Shown piece by piece: positions 34,380 to 44,538 of a DNA stretch of 64,000 nt. How positions within the stretch are numbered: the stretch's first letter is position 1; each line of letters starts with the position of its first letter. The stretch covers positions 620,001-684,000 of the forward strand of contig OU862920.1 in the NCBI GenBank assembly GCA_917880885.1. Reading direction: 5' to 3'. A model generated the notes under the pieces. That model worked only from the letters and a program-made list of their open reading frames with translations, was not told the origin of the DNA and made no database searches. The position numbers and the translations under genes are program-made. This stretch comes from Limnephilus marmoratus (taxonomy: Eukaryota; Arthropoda; Insecta; Trichoptera; Limnephilidae).

Positions 34380-35339
34380 CTTTTCATTAGTATAGGCCGC
34401 TTCATTTGTGCCGCCCCTTCCTCTTTCTTAGAAGTTGTCACCTATCATAATCACTCACTTGTAGGCTGCCTGCAGGTGACAAACAATTTTTAAAATAAAT
34501 ATTTAAATATAGGTTAAGTAGGTACTCAAAACTCAAATAAACGAATTTTTTTATGGGATTTTTTATTTGACAAAATCATCCATAATAGGTTCATAGTTTA
34601 TAGCATTCATTAGGTCTGCTTATATGCATAGAAGAGCCAAAGGGTGAAGTTTTTCTAGCGATAATGAAGACCTTTGGTAATTCTTCACTCGCTTTAATCA
34701 GGAAAAACTCCTTCCTCCAGAACAATTTGTGACCGGAGGGCAAAGTAGACGCGGAGAGCTATATCCAAGTTTGGATAAACTTTGCACAGAGATTGTTTCC
34801 TCAAAAACTTTCCTTAAAAAGATTCTCTGCCGTCTTATTAGAGGAAATGTGACCGTGAAGGTGTACATATTCCTGAACTAAATCGTCTTCTAAATCATTG
34901 TATAATATAGCACAAGAGACAGCTTTTTCTGAGACTCTTTGTATTGAAAGTTCACTCATTTGCTTTTAAATGAAAATTTTTCTTTGAAGTTTATATACGC
35001 ATTATGGATTCCTCTCAGTTGTTTCAATATCCTCATTTGATGTTTCGTCTATAAAGTTTTTTTTCTCTTAGAGCCATCTTACTCTTACTGTCGTCCTGAT
35101 ATTACTAAAGTGCGCTCATTTCAATTGCACTTTCTTCGAAATAATCAAAGTTTTCTTGCTGTGGTATAATAAACTCGGGAAGAGATCCATAAAAATGAGT
35201 TACCGTCAGTACATCAATAGATAGTAACCAAACATAGGTAGCAAACTGCCCAAGAATTTTTTTTGTGTAATATTCGCACCATTATCGCACGACGCAATCC
35301 GCGGTCCCGTACGGGATCACGGGGCATCTAAAGGTTCCT
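34380..35339. other. Interior of the hAT-like frame
   Basis: Apart from the phrase shared with 44318 there is no recognisable coding sequence; minus-strand translation shows only short fragments. Confidence 0.35.
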
Positions 35340-35799
35340 TTAAAGGGGGAAATAGGTGTAGAGGTTTCAAAAAATTATTTTTTTCATAAATCGATTATAG
35401 AACTATTCAAAAATATATTCTGAAAATTTCAAACCAAAATTCCACACCATTTAAAAGTTAAGTGAGTGTCCCTCGGTCAATCTACCACTATTTTACTGCC
35501 ACTCTTATTTTCAAACGCATTTTTCTCGAAAATACTTTTTTCGAATTTGTGTAACCTCTAGCTCCTACAGTTTTTGGTCAATCGTTATCAAACTTAGCAC
35601 ATAGTTTATTTATACAAATCCTACACAATATTTTTATTTTAACTGTTTTGTTATGGCACAAAATGAATAGTAAAAATCGTACAAAATTTTAATATTTCTT
35701 CACAGATATCAGTGAGGTTCAAATAGAAGAAACACTTATAAAAAAAGTAAATATTTTTTAAAAATTGATTTCGGATAAAAATTGTGACATCCAGGCCCC

Positions 35800-36768
35800 C
35801 TAGCATGGTCGATCGATATAGGTTTTATCGAAAATGTCGGTAACTTGCGATCGCTCCCGAGCACGACTGCAGGCCGCTAACGAATAAACAACAGTTTACG
35901 TCAAATATGATTTTAGATTTTCACGGCCAAAAATTTTATGGTTATTTCCTTTTGGGGTATTATGCCGTGTTGCGCTACCTCCTCCTTTAGCCAACGTTTC
36001 GGACAGCGTTACAGTGTCCATCATCAGGGCAGATGTGTAAATGTTAGAGATGAAATGTGTGCTTAAGTTCTTCGAAGCAATACCGTGTCGCCAGCACCAA
36101 TCCACTGCGGGCTGGCATTACAGTATACTTCAAGATGGTTTTTTGCATTTACCTTTGGTGTAGCCGTCAATTACCGGATACCAAGAACTATTGAGCTTAG
36201 CTCCGTCGTCTCTATTAATGTAAATAGGATTTTTATGAATTTCAATTGCCTCTGTAATTAAGCGTGCTCTATAGGTTTTGGGTCTTCCCAGGACTTCAGG
36301 AACAAATCCGAAGTAATGGCCGGTTTCAATTAAATGCTCGGCGATTGCCGATTTGTCAGGGTGGCCAAGTTTACATGCTCGAAAGTGTTCCGATATCCTT
36401 TTGGAGATCGTCCGCTCTGTCTGGCCAACATAGACCTTATCACATCCGGAACAGCTGAGTTTATATACTCCATCTGTTTCCAGAGGAAACTTGGTCTTTG
36501 CAGACCTCAGTAGGTCTTGTATTTTGGTCGTGGTTCCGAAGACAGTCTTGATGCTTTCTTTCCTCAACAGTCTGGCAATTCTGTCTGTCACATTGTGAAC
36601 ATAAGGTAGGAAAGCACAGCCTTTAGACTCTTGTTCAATTCTGTCTTCGTTTGGTGTAGATTTGGCTCTTATTATTTGCCTTGTCTGCCTTGCCGGGTAA
36701 CCGTTACGCTCCAGTGCATCGGTGAGCTTAGTAAGTTCCGCTCCGATTTTTGTTTCTTCGCATATTCT
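35800..36768 (-). repeat. Left inverted arm of the PLE, carrying a truncated GIY-YIG gene copy
   Basis: On the minus strand, 36768-36130 encodes only the C-terminal part of the PLE protein (GVYKLSCSGC, YVGQTERTISKR, SAIAEHLIETGH) and ends in the same stop as the main gene. It lacks RT, so it is a structural repeat and not an independent gene. Confidence 0.9.
35997..36027 (-). ncRNA. Hammerhead-like motif, left PLE arm
   Basis: On the minus strand CTGATGA is followed by TGGACA...TGTCC pairing arms and GAAAC, the conserved boxes of hammerhead ribozymes known from PLE terminal repeats. An extra U follows the first box and the cleavage-site strand was not identified, so activity is uncertain. 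Confidence 0.4.
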
Positions 36769-36800
36769 ATTCTGATGACGATTGGAAGAAAGTTGACAAC

Positions 36801-38807
36801 ATGACTTACCAACAAGCACAGAGATGTAAGCAGTCAACAGATGCGAGACAGAAACAAAAATTCGAGAGGCTCAACCAAGATAAAAAAGGTGATCGAAAAC
36901 AGCTTGATCAAAATAAAGTTGTTACTAACATTTCGTCCCTTGCGTTGAGCCCACAGGCGACTTCTGTGCTTGCCAAGGGGATGAACTATGCAGTTGCCCA
37001 CAAAAAGATACCTGTGGAATCTATCGTATGTGGTGTAGAGACAGCACTACATTCAATGATGAAAGTCCATAAAATGTCAGAGACCCAAGCAGAAGATATA
37101 CGACAAGAGACTTGCCATATTTTGAAAAGGGCCAAAATACCCCGCCCAAACATCACAAAAGGAGAGTTTGTGGCCTTAAAAGAATTGCGCGCCAATGAGG
37201 AAATCTTAGTTCTGCCTGCCGACAAAGGTAATGCCACTGTAGTGATTAATACGGTAGACTACATCAAAAAGATGGAAGACCTCCTGTGCGATGCCGGCAC
37301 TTACAAGAAGATTAAAAACAACCCCACAAATAAGATTGACTTGAAGACAAGAGAGCTAGTTAAAGCTTCCAGTATTAGGAAAGAGGATCGATCTGGGCTT
37401 TTCGTAAAAGCCTCCAGAACTCCTGCCCTATACGGTCTTCCAAAAATTCACAAAAAGGATATACCAATGAGACCGATTGTCAGTGCTATTGGTGCACCTA
37501 CTTACAAACTGTCCCAATACCTATCTAGACTACTGCAGATGCAAACTGGAAAAACTGAATCCTGGATTAAGGATTCCACAGATCTGATCAGTAAACTTAA
37601 GAAGGTTAATACTGATGAAAGGGATGTTTCTCTTTTTACGAATGTGCCTCTAGAAGACTCCATGACAATGCTCAGGGAGATATATGAGGAAGACATTTGC
37701 AAACTTTTTGAACACTGTCTCAAAACAGGATATTTTGCATTTCAGGGTGAGCTTTTTGAGCAAGTGGAAGGAGTTGCGATGGGCAGTCCGTTGTCGCCAG
37801 TTCTAGCTAACTTCTTTATGGAGAAGTTTGAAGAAGTGGCACTTGACCCAGCTTCGGCTGTTCCAAAGGTATGGTGGCGTTATGTCGATGATGTTTTCGC
37901 CATTTGGCCTCATGGAATAGAGAAACTGAACGAATTCCTAGACCATCTTAACTCACTTCATAGTAAAATTAAGTTCACAATGGAGTTGGAAAATAACCAC
38001 AAAATCCTGCCTTTTCTAGATGTGGAAGTGATGCGAAAAGAAGATGGTAGCCTAGGACACACAGTGTATAGGAAACCAACTCATACGAATCGGTATCTAC
38101 ATGCTGATTTGCATCACCACCCAGCGCAGAAGAGAGGACTTATCCATACGCTGGTAACCCGAGCGACCAGAATATGCGAAGAAACAAAAATCGGAGCGGA
38201 ACTTACTAAGCTCACCGATGCACTGGAGCGTAACGGTTACCCGGCAAGGCAGACAAGGCAAATAATAAGAGCCAAATCTACACCAAACGAAGACAGAATT
38301 GAACAAGAGTCTAAAGGCTGTGCTTTCCTACCTTATGTTCACAATGTGACAGACAGAATTGCCAGACTGTTGAGGAAAGAAAGCATCAAGACTGTCTTCG
38401 GAACCACGACCAAAATACAAGACCTACTGAGGTCTGCAAAGACCAAGTTTCCTCTGGAAACAGATGGAGTATATAAACTCAGCTGTTCCGGATGTGATAA
38501 GGTCTATGTTGGCCAGACAGAGCGGACGATCTCCAAAAGGATATCGGAACACTTTCGAGCATGTAAACTTGGCCACCCTGACAAATCGGCAATCGCCGAG
38601 CATTTAATTGAAACCGGCCATTACTTCGGATTTGTTCCTGAAGTCCTGGGAAGACCCAAAACCTATAGAGCACGCTTAATTACAGAGGCAATTGAAATTC
38701 ATAAAAATCCTATTTACATTAATAGAGACGACGGAGCTAAGCTCAATAGTTCTTGGTATCCGGTAATTGACGGCTACACCAAAGGTAAATGCAAAAAACC
38801 ATCTTGA
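36801..38807 (+). CDS. Penelope-like reverse transcriptase with GIY-YIG endonuclease
   Basis: This is the replication protein of the PLE; the GIY-YIG domain nicks target DNA and the RT copies the transcript. I chose the ATG at 36801 (668 residues), because codons upstream lie across the arm boundary. Visible features are LYGLPKIHK and RPIVSAIGAPTYKLS (fingers), GVAMGSPLSPVLANFF (motif B, about residue 323), WWRYVDDVFAIW (YVDD near residue 360), FLDVEV, then GVYKLSCSGC and KVYVGQTER (GIY-YIG, residues about 556-575) with R/E/H downstream. The segment leading to motif A reads NTDERDVSLFTNVP; family members have a longer stretch containing the catalytic aspartate in SFDVVSLFTN, so about seven codons appear to be deleted in frame. 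The frame is otherwise intact, but the RT is probably inactive. Confidence 0.88.
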   Translation: MTYQQAQRCKQSTDARQKQKFERLNQDKKGDRKQLDQNKVVTNISSLALSPQATSVLAKGMNYAVAHKKIPVESIVCGVETALHSMMKVHKMSETQAEDIRQETCHILKRAKIPRPNITKGEFVALKELRANEEILVLPADKGNATVVINTVDYIKKMEDLLCDAGTYKKIKNNPTNKIDLKTRELVKASSIRKEDRSGLFVKASRTPALYGLPKIHKKDIPMRPIVSAIGAPTYKLSQYLSRLLQMQTGKTESWIKDSTDLISKLKKVNTDERDVSLFTNVPLEDSMTMLREIYEEDICKLFEHCLKTGYFAFQGELFEQVEGVAMGSPLSPVLANFFMEKFEEVALDPASAVPKVWWRYVDDVFAIWPHGIEKLNEFLDHLNSLHSKIKFTMELENNHKILPFLDVEVMRKEDGSLGHTVYRKPTHTNRYLHADLHHHPAQKRGLIHTLVTRATRICEETKIGAELTKLTDALERNGYPARQTRQIIRAKSTPNEDRIEQESKGCAFLPYVHNVTDRIARLLRKESIKTVFGTTTKIQDLLRSAKTKFPLETDGVYKLSCSGCDKVYVGQTERTISKRISEHFRACKLGHPDKSAIAEHLIETGHYFGFVPEVLGRPKTYRARLITEAIEIHKNPIYINRDDGAKLNSSWYPVIDGYTKGKCKKPS

Positions 38808-38909
38808 AGTATACTGTAATGCCAGCCCGCAGTGGATTGGTGCTGGCGACACGGTATTGCTTCGAAGAACTTAAGCACACATTTCATCTCTAACATTTAC
38901 ACATCTGCC

Positions 38910-38940
38910 CTGATGATGGACACTGTAACGCTGTCCGAAA
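38910..38940 (+). ncRNA. Hammerhead-like motif, right PLE arm
   Basis: Same sequence as in the left arm: CTGATGA at 38910-38916, stem-forming GGACA/TGTCC, GAAA at 38937-38940. It is placed in the 3' UTR about 100 nt after the stop codon. Confidence 0.4.
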
Positions 38941-39366
38941 CGTTGGCTAAAGGAGGAGGTAGCGCAACACGGCATAATACCCCAAAAGGAAATAACCATA
39001 AAATTTTTGGCCGTGAAAATCTAAAATCATATTTGACGTAAACTGTTGTTTATTCGTTAGCGGCCTGCAGTCGTGCTCGGGAGCGATCGCAAGTTACCGA
39101 CATTTTCAATAAAACCTATATCGATCGACCATGCTAGATACCCAGGAGTTATACAAATTGTCCTGTCGGATGGCGATTTATAATGCACTGTAGCTGATAT
39201 CTCCGTTATTTTTTTAGGAAAATATTTGAAAATTTTAGAATATACTCTTGAATGTATGTGTAAAAGGACCTCAAGGCATAAATAAAAAAATATGTATTCC
39301 TTACGTGTTAAAAAAATTCATGAAAATCACTAAAAATCGTCGTCCTACACCTATTTCCCCCCTTAA

Positions 39367-40610
39367 GAGCGCTGCCGGTCGCTGCGAACATTTATGAATA
39401 GGTATTTTAAAAAATCTCTTTTATTTCACTCTCTGACAGTAGTCAGAATCGCGCTCTAGATGTGTGAGTGAATGCAGGCCTTGTGTGAGTGAGCCACGCG
39501 CGTCATCCGTAGCCGCAGCCGAATTATTATTTCTGCCGACCACGCATGTACCAATCTGCAAATGTGTAGACACCAAACATTCAATTTCTCTCACCGCTCA
39601 CAGGAGCGTTCCATTGTTAGCGTCCATGAATATGCTATTATAGCTACTTATCGTTGTTGCGCGCACAAAATATCCTAAGGGTATTTTAGAATATTAGGAT
39701 ATTTAATAAAAAAAACTTTAAAAAAAAATTAGGGACCCATATTTTTATTTATTTTTATTAATTGTAGAGTTATTTTTGATACCATGTTTCGGTGAAAACA
39801 AGTGGGCTTAATATACATTTTTTTTATTAAAACCGACATTTTTTTCTTAAATTTTGCATTCAGGATTTTTGTGCGCACTTTTTATGCACATATGATATTT
39901 TGTGTAGCAAACGTAGGAAAGGCAACTTGGCCTTTCTCATATGACCCATATCCCTCAGGCCTCGGGCATATTTTTTCATAAGGTCGAAATATTTCCGCTT
40001 TGCAATAAAATCCAAATAAATGGAATATTTCTTATAGTATCCGAAAACTAAAAACTGTTTTTGAAAGGCGATGAAATACGCTTTTAAATTTTGAAATCCG
40101 AAATAAACCTTTGCTTTTCAAATATAAAAATTTTGAACGCACAATTTTTTTTAAAATGACGTTTTTTCTAACTAAAATTACTGATAACGAAAAAATAAAA
40201 ACACGTACATATTTATTACAAAAATGTATTGTTTGTTTTTTATCGTTTCATGTAAAAATAATTAATAGATACAAAATTCCATAAGTTTCGTAAACTTTGG
40301 TTTTACAAAAGTTCCCAAAGCTAACAAATAGCCGGGGGGGGGGGTGGGGGGGGGGGGGGGTTTAAATTTGGATTTGTGACCAAAACACCCAAATAAACTG
40401 AAAATGTATTTTTTTATCAAAAGGTAGAGAAAATATCTTGTGCGGATAAATATTTTTTATTTTATTTATTTTTGTTTCAAATTACGAAATATTGGTCTTA
40501 AAAGAATTAATTTCGTATGATTTTTGATGCAACTTAATTTTTTGCTAATTTTTTGAGAGTTAAATATTAATATTAAAAAAATATTTTTGCTTTACCTACT
40601 GAGTTTATAT
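39367..40610. other. AT-rich spacer with a long G run
   Basis: 40334-40360 is almost pure guanine (G11-T-G15), with quadruplex potential. The remainder has no recognisable gene. Confidence 0.5.
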
Positions 40611-40710
40611 TGAAAATATATACATATATATATATACAAATATATGTAAAACAATTTTCTCGGTTTACCCGCGTAACGTAGTCCTGAGAAGGACTTTTTA
40701 ACTCCTGACG

Positions 40711-40740
40711 TTTCGGACAGATCACACTGTCCATCTTCAG
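40711..40740 (-). ncRNA. Hammerhead-like motif, left arm of the second PLE terminus
   Basis: Minus strand: CTGAAGA, then a perfect six-pair stem GGACAG/CTGTCC with loop TGTGAT, then GAAAC. CTGAAGA fits the CUGANGA consensus. The third strand was not resolved. Confidence 0.42.
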
Positions 40741-40933
40741 AGGCCTTATGTCTTACCTTATGTCTTATGACTGCCGGCCCCACCTCGTACCCCCAGCACC
40801 ATAAATCACATTCAACCCGGGTACTCCGTTCTAGCCATAAGAATTGATTTGCACTCACTTAAGTCTTGGACTCTGGACCAAACAGACATGCGAAAGCTAT
40901 CAGTTTGAGACAAAAACTAAAGACATAAGGCCT

Positions 40934-40963
40934 CTGAAGATGGATAGTGTGATCTGTCCGAAA
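40934..40963 (+). ncRNA. Hammerhead-like motif, right arm of the second PLE terminus
   Basis: Plus-strand partner of the motif at 40711-40740, with one C-to-T change that weakens the stem (GGATAG against CTGTCC leaves an A that no longer pairs ideally). Confidence 0.38.
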
Positions 40964-41085
40964 CGTCAGGAGTTAAAAAGTCCTTCTCAGGACTACGTTA
41001 CGCGGGTAAACCGAGAAAATTGTTTTACATCTTACACCCGTGAAAACCTTAACCATAACATACAAATATATGTATATATATATAT

Positions 41086-41469
41086 ACAAGGTGTTAAGGG
41101 ACGTACTTGACTTACTTTAACCAGTGATTCCTGACATTATTTGGAGTGAAAAATGTAAATAAAATTTTGGTCTCCGGTGACTTTTTGGGAGTTTTTTTTA
41201 TTTATTTTTTCTACAAAAACATAAAAATGGTAGGTATTGGACAGTTAGAGGCGGGGTTAGGGGTTGGTCAGTTACTCGGCTGAGTGATCAGTGACGACAT
41301 GCAGAAGAAATTTTTTTTTGTTTGATTTTGAAGAAAAAAATTTTGAAAAAATTAAAAAAAAGTCATCCAAGAAGTCACCGGAGACCAAAATTTCATATAC
41401 ATTTTTTACTCCAAATAATGTCAGGAATCACTGGTTAAAGTAAGTCAAGTACGTCCCTTAACACCCTGT
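41086..41469. mobile_element. Foldback MITE, 384 bp
   Basis: Inverted repeats of about 125 bp begin ACAAGGTGTTAAGGGACGTA at 41086 and, inverted, ACAGGGTGTTAAGGGACGTA at 41469. Flanks are TA-rich on both sides, compatible with a TA target. The centre (about 41215-41345) is A/T-homopolymer rich and non-coding. Confidence 0.85.
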
Positions 41470-41680
41470 ATATATATATATTTTTTATATTTAATATAGG
41501 TAGATATATAATTGTACAGTGGAGTTATATAAATTACATATGGTGTACATACATAGGATACGGTTACATACTAAAATATTGTGCACTTGGGAGAAATTCG
41601 AAAAAACTAAATAAAATAGAGATATATAGATTAATAATAAATAGAAAGAATGAGAAAAACAGGTAGTTATTTAGTTAATT
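41470..41680. other. AT-rich spacer
   Basis: Simple TATATA sequence, then nothing recognised. Confidence 0.4.
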
Positions 41681-42240
41681 ATTCCTGATGAAGTGTAGCT
41701 TCAGTTTGAGTTTCAGTTTATCATCAGACATCAGTCTTTGGTTTTTTCAAACCAAGACATCAGTCTTTGGTTTTTTTTTTATTTCAATGGGAAGGTTGTT
41801 GAAAAACTTTATCCCTAAATAGATATAATAAATTGTTTTGCATTAGTTTGGTATTAAATTTTGGTATTTTGATGTTATCTTCATATCTTTTTGATTGGTG
41901 AGTTTCAAATTTTTTGATGATATTTATATTATCTTTGTAAATTAGGATAATTGCATTTTTCTTGAAGATATTCTCTCCTCGAGGCACCGTGAAATCTGCG
42001 AAAAGCGTTTCTGTTAGATAGGTGGAGGGTTTCTTAAGGAATACTTTAATGATTAGTTTCTGGATTACTTTGATCAAGGTTAGAATATTGTTGTATGACC
42101 CCCCCCCCCCCATCCAATAATTCCATATTGAATTAATGACTGGATTAGTGCATAATATACTCTTTTTAGATTGTTGAGATTATTGTATATTATAAAAAAA
42201 AATTCTTTGGGTAATTTTAATTTATGTGCGACAAATTTGA
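41681..42240 (-). pseudogene. CR1-like LINE fragment: C-terminal RT region
   Basis: On the minus strand, LKFVAHKLKLPKEF, YYALIQSLIQYGIIGWGG, then after a frame change within a C/G homopolymer at 42100-42112, LIKVIQKLIIKVFLKKPSTY and RYEDNIKIPKFNTKLMQNN. This corresponds to the thumb and C-terminal part after the palm. Both ends are truncated. Confidence 0.75.
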
Positions 42241-43289
42241 GTTAAAAAAATAATACGATTTCTGTCACACAAAAAACTTTTTTTTCTCATTTTAATTTTA
42301 TAATTTTATATTTTTTTATATTTCTGTAGTATATAGGGATTTAATTTTATATTTTTTTTATATTTCTGTAGTATATGTAGTATATATTTTTTAAATAATT
42401 ACCATTAATTACAAGTAATGGTCAGAGTTGCCTCTAAAATGATTAAAAAGATGAGTTTGAAAAATGGGATATATTTATGTCAGATTATTTAGGAAACCGT
42501 TGTGAATCAAATGGTGTAAACAAAAAAAAATTGTTCGAAAACCTTACATGGGATATTTTGTGAATGCAAGGACGATATGTTCTCAAGAGTTTTGAGAATA
42601 AATATATATAGGATATTTTTTACGTTATTAATTTATCAAAAAAAAAAAATTCTTGCATCTATTTTATTGTACCTATACTTGATGTGGAAAATAACATATT
42701 TACTATAAGCCAAATAATGTACATGCGGATATACAATTGGATATATGCATAATGATAATAATACTAAAAAGGTTTTATTTCTGGGAGTGCAAAAGTCACA
42801 CAGCTTCATATGTGCTAGAGCTACAAAACTACACTACTTGGATGTTTCTGACCACAAATGTTTAATAAACTGGCGTAAAAGTACTACCTAATGATGTGTA
42901 AGCCCATAGAAGGATTCTCGAGAAACATAGAAATGCATTGATTGAAATTGCACAAACGAATTGGTTATCGCTACCCAGCTTGAAATGCTGCAAATGGGTC
43001 CAATCTTTGTGGCGTCATTCTTAATTAAATGAGAACAAATAACTTTGTAGAAACAGCTTTATGTAATCAATATTATCAACATGTTTCGAAAACAGAGTGT
43101 TCTTCGTCAGGATAAGATTAATATTAAAAGACAAACAACTATAGGCATATGAGAATTATAGACAAAATATTCAAGGGAGAGGTGATTAATTACTTAAAAA
43201 TATCACAAAATGCAATTATATAAAATGAAATATAAAAATTATTTTTAAGTTAAATACTCTTATAGTATAGCAAAGTCATTAGAGAAGCT
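42241..43289. other. AT-rich spacer with a PLE-terminus scrap
   Basis: A 40-50-bp direct duplication around 42301-42375 (TTTCTGTAGTATAT twice) and a PLE 3'-end motif at 43084-43110 are the only recognisable items. Confidence 0.45.
43084..43110 (-). ncRNA. Third hammerhead-like PLE motif
   Basis: Minus strand: CTGACGA, arms AGAACA/TGTTTT, then GAAACATG. It resembles the other two PLE terminal motifs in layout but not in stem sequence, suggesting a third PLE family. Confidence 0.33.
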
Positions 43290-43560
43290 GTGTGGAGGTA
43301 ATTTTTAATGAAAGGAAGGAGAGGAATTTCTGGGTAGGTAAAAGTATGAAATGATGGTGGAGAGAGTCCGGCTGTAGAGATCAAAAGATCTCCCTCTTCC
43401 AGTTTCTCCCAATCCGGCCCGCCACGCAGTAAGTGAACAAAATCATCCGCCACCAAAACCCATGCAGACCTCACCCGTGAACCCGGGAACCCATGCTCAG
43501 TCACCAAACATAGCGGACCACTTGGGGTGACCAAGTGGTGGGGGTGTTGGTTATCCAATA
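43290..43560. repeat. Dispersed repeat shared with 1-404
   Basis: Contains AAGGAAGGAGAGGAATTTCTG, GAGATCAAAAGATCTCCCTC and GGCCCGCCACGCAGTAAGTG, counterparts of the blocks at 240-260 and 1-130. A 127-codon minus-strand frame spans it but shows no known domain. Confidence 0.55.
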
Positions 43561-44538
43561 AATGGTTTCCGGGGCGATGGTACCTAAAACGCCTCCCAAA
43601 TTGAAAATTTATTATAGTACTTGACATAAACAATTTTAATTTTGCACAATTTTAGTATGAAAGCTCGGTCAGTATTGGTATACCGCGATGACTCACTAAA
43701 CAGAAAAAAAAACGAATAAAAAATATCGATTACTCGGGCAAGGACAACACTAGTCTACCGATAAAAATTCGTTACATCACTACTTCGCTTTATATGTATG
43801 TATTTGTCAAAACCCTTGTTCCCCGGCCCCCTCAGGAGAAATGAGCGAAAGGGATACCTGCACGTCGGGCCGAAAATACCTAAATAAAATCTTCGAAATC
43901 GATGTTTTGTATTCCCCATTTTTCTTCTCCAAAACTGGACGAATTTAAAAAATTTTTTTCACTAACTGTATTAAAAGAAAATATTCTATGTCGGTACGTT
44001 TTGCTTTTTTTCAAAATACATTGTTTAGTTTGTATACTGAACGTTTTTTGACGGCGTTTAAATTAGGCAATTTTATTCATTTTTGGAAGGTCCTAACTTC
44101 TATAAGAAGTAAATTATCAAAAAAAGCAAAACGTACCGACACGCTAGTGGTCGATATCTATATTATGTAAAAAAAAATTTTGCTCTAGGGTCAAAATCCA
44201 GAGAGATAAACGGGGAATACGTTTGTATGGAAAAACGCCGCTAGTATTTCCTCTTAAACGCTCGTGCACCGCGTGCAATAAAGGTAGCCCACTGCCAAAG
44301 CACTTTTTGTGAAATATTCGCACCACCACCGGTCCTATATTGGACCGTTGAGCATTGAACGATACAAATACGCGGTCTCGTCTAAAGGTTTATAGATATA
44401 AAACTCTTATCTATCCACAGTGACTTTTTTATAATCGTACACAAACTTAATGGCTCACCAAAGCAAGCGAGCGCCGCCCCCTGAACTCTGCCGCCCCTAG
44501 GCCGCGGCCTATAAGGCCTATTGACAAATCCAGGACTG
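43561..44538. other. Right part of the hAT-like frame
   Basis: ATTCGTTACATCACTA near 43780 resembles the end of the hAT MITE at 26161. A perfect 22-bp inverted repeat (43990-44011 and 44119-44140) surrounds 107 bp. No gene is seen. Confidence 0.45.

Larger units (their letters stand above)
35800..39137 (+). mobile_element. Penelope-like element with 969-bp mirror-image arms
   Basis: The left arm (35800-36768) is the inverted copy of the right arm (38169-39137); both are 969 bp and encode an identical stretch of about 217 residues, including the GIY-YIG nuclease and 3' UTR. The unique centre (36769-38168) holds the RT. Terminal repeats in inverted orientation are known for PLEs. Arm identity suggests recent formation or gene conversion. 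Confidence 0.92.
35344..39362. mobile_element. TTAA-flanked inverted-repeat element (piggyBac/Kolobok-like), split by a PLE
   Basis: The ends AGGGGGAAATAGGTGTAG (35344) and, inverted, GGGGGGAAATAGGTGTAG (to 39362) are each bordered by TTAA (35340-35343 and 39363-39366). Without the Penelope-like insertion at 35800-39137 the element is only about 680 bp, so it is non-autonomous. TTAA targets occur in piggyBac and Kolobok; the ends alone do not decide between them. Confidence 0.75.
40611..41085. mobile_element. Palindromic PLE terminus (second PLE family)
   Basis: Inverted arms (about 40611-40754 and 40915-41085) surround a 160-bp centre. Each arm contains a PLE-type 3' sequence with CTGAAGA, pairing GGACAG/CTGTCC-type arms and GAAACGTC, and each outer edge has a TATATA tract. 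No coding region remains, so this is a terminal-repeat-only or foldback derivative. Confidence 0.65.
34364..44538. mobile_element. Probable decayed hAT-like element enclosing later insertions
   Basis: CAGGGCCGTATTTACAC (34364) and, inverted, CAGTCCTGGATTTGTCA (ending 44538) share further inner sequence (ATAGGCC and a GC-rich CCGCCCC block), as hAT ends do. Both sides also contain a related phrase, ATATTCGCACCA (35266 and 44318). The flanking 8-mers CCTGTATG and CCTGACAT match at only four positions, so the pairing is not proven. No transposase remains visible; the interior is filled by other elements. Confidence 0.4.

Noticed and set aside
43250..43633. 127-codon minus-strand open frame
   Set aside because: It overlaps the dispersed repeat shared with the start of the window, but frames at the two loci do not stay aligned, so coding is not supported.
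34364..44538. Confident hAT insertion with 8-bp target duplication
   Set aside because: The terminal sequences resemble each other, but the flanking 8-mers agree at only four positions; kept as low confidence.
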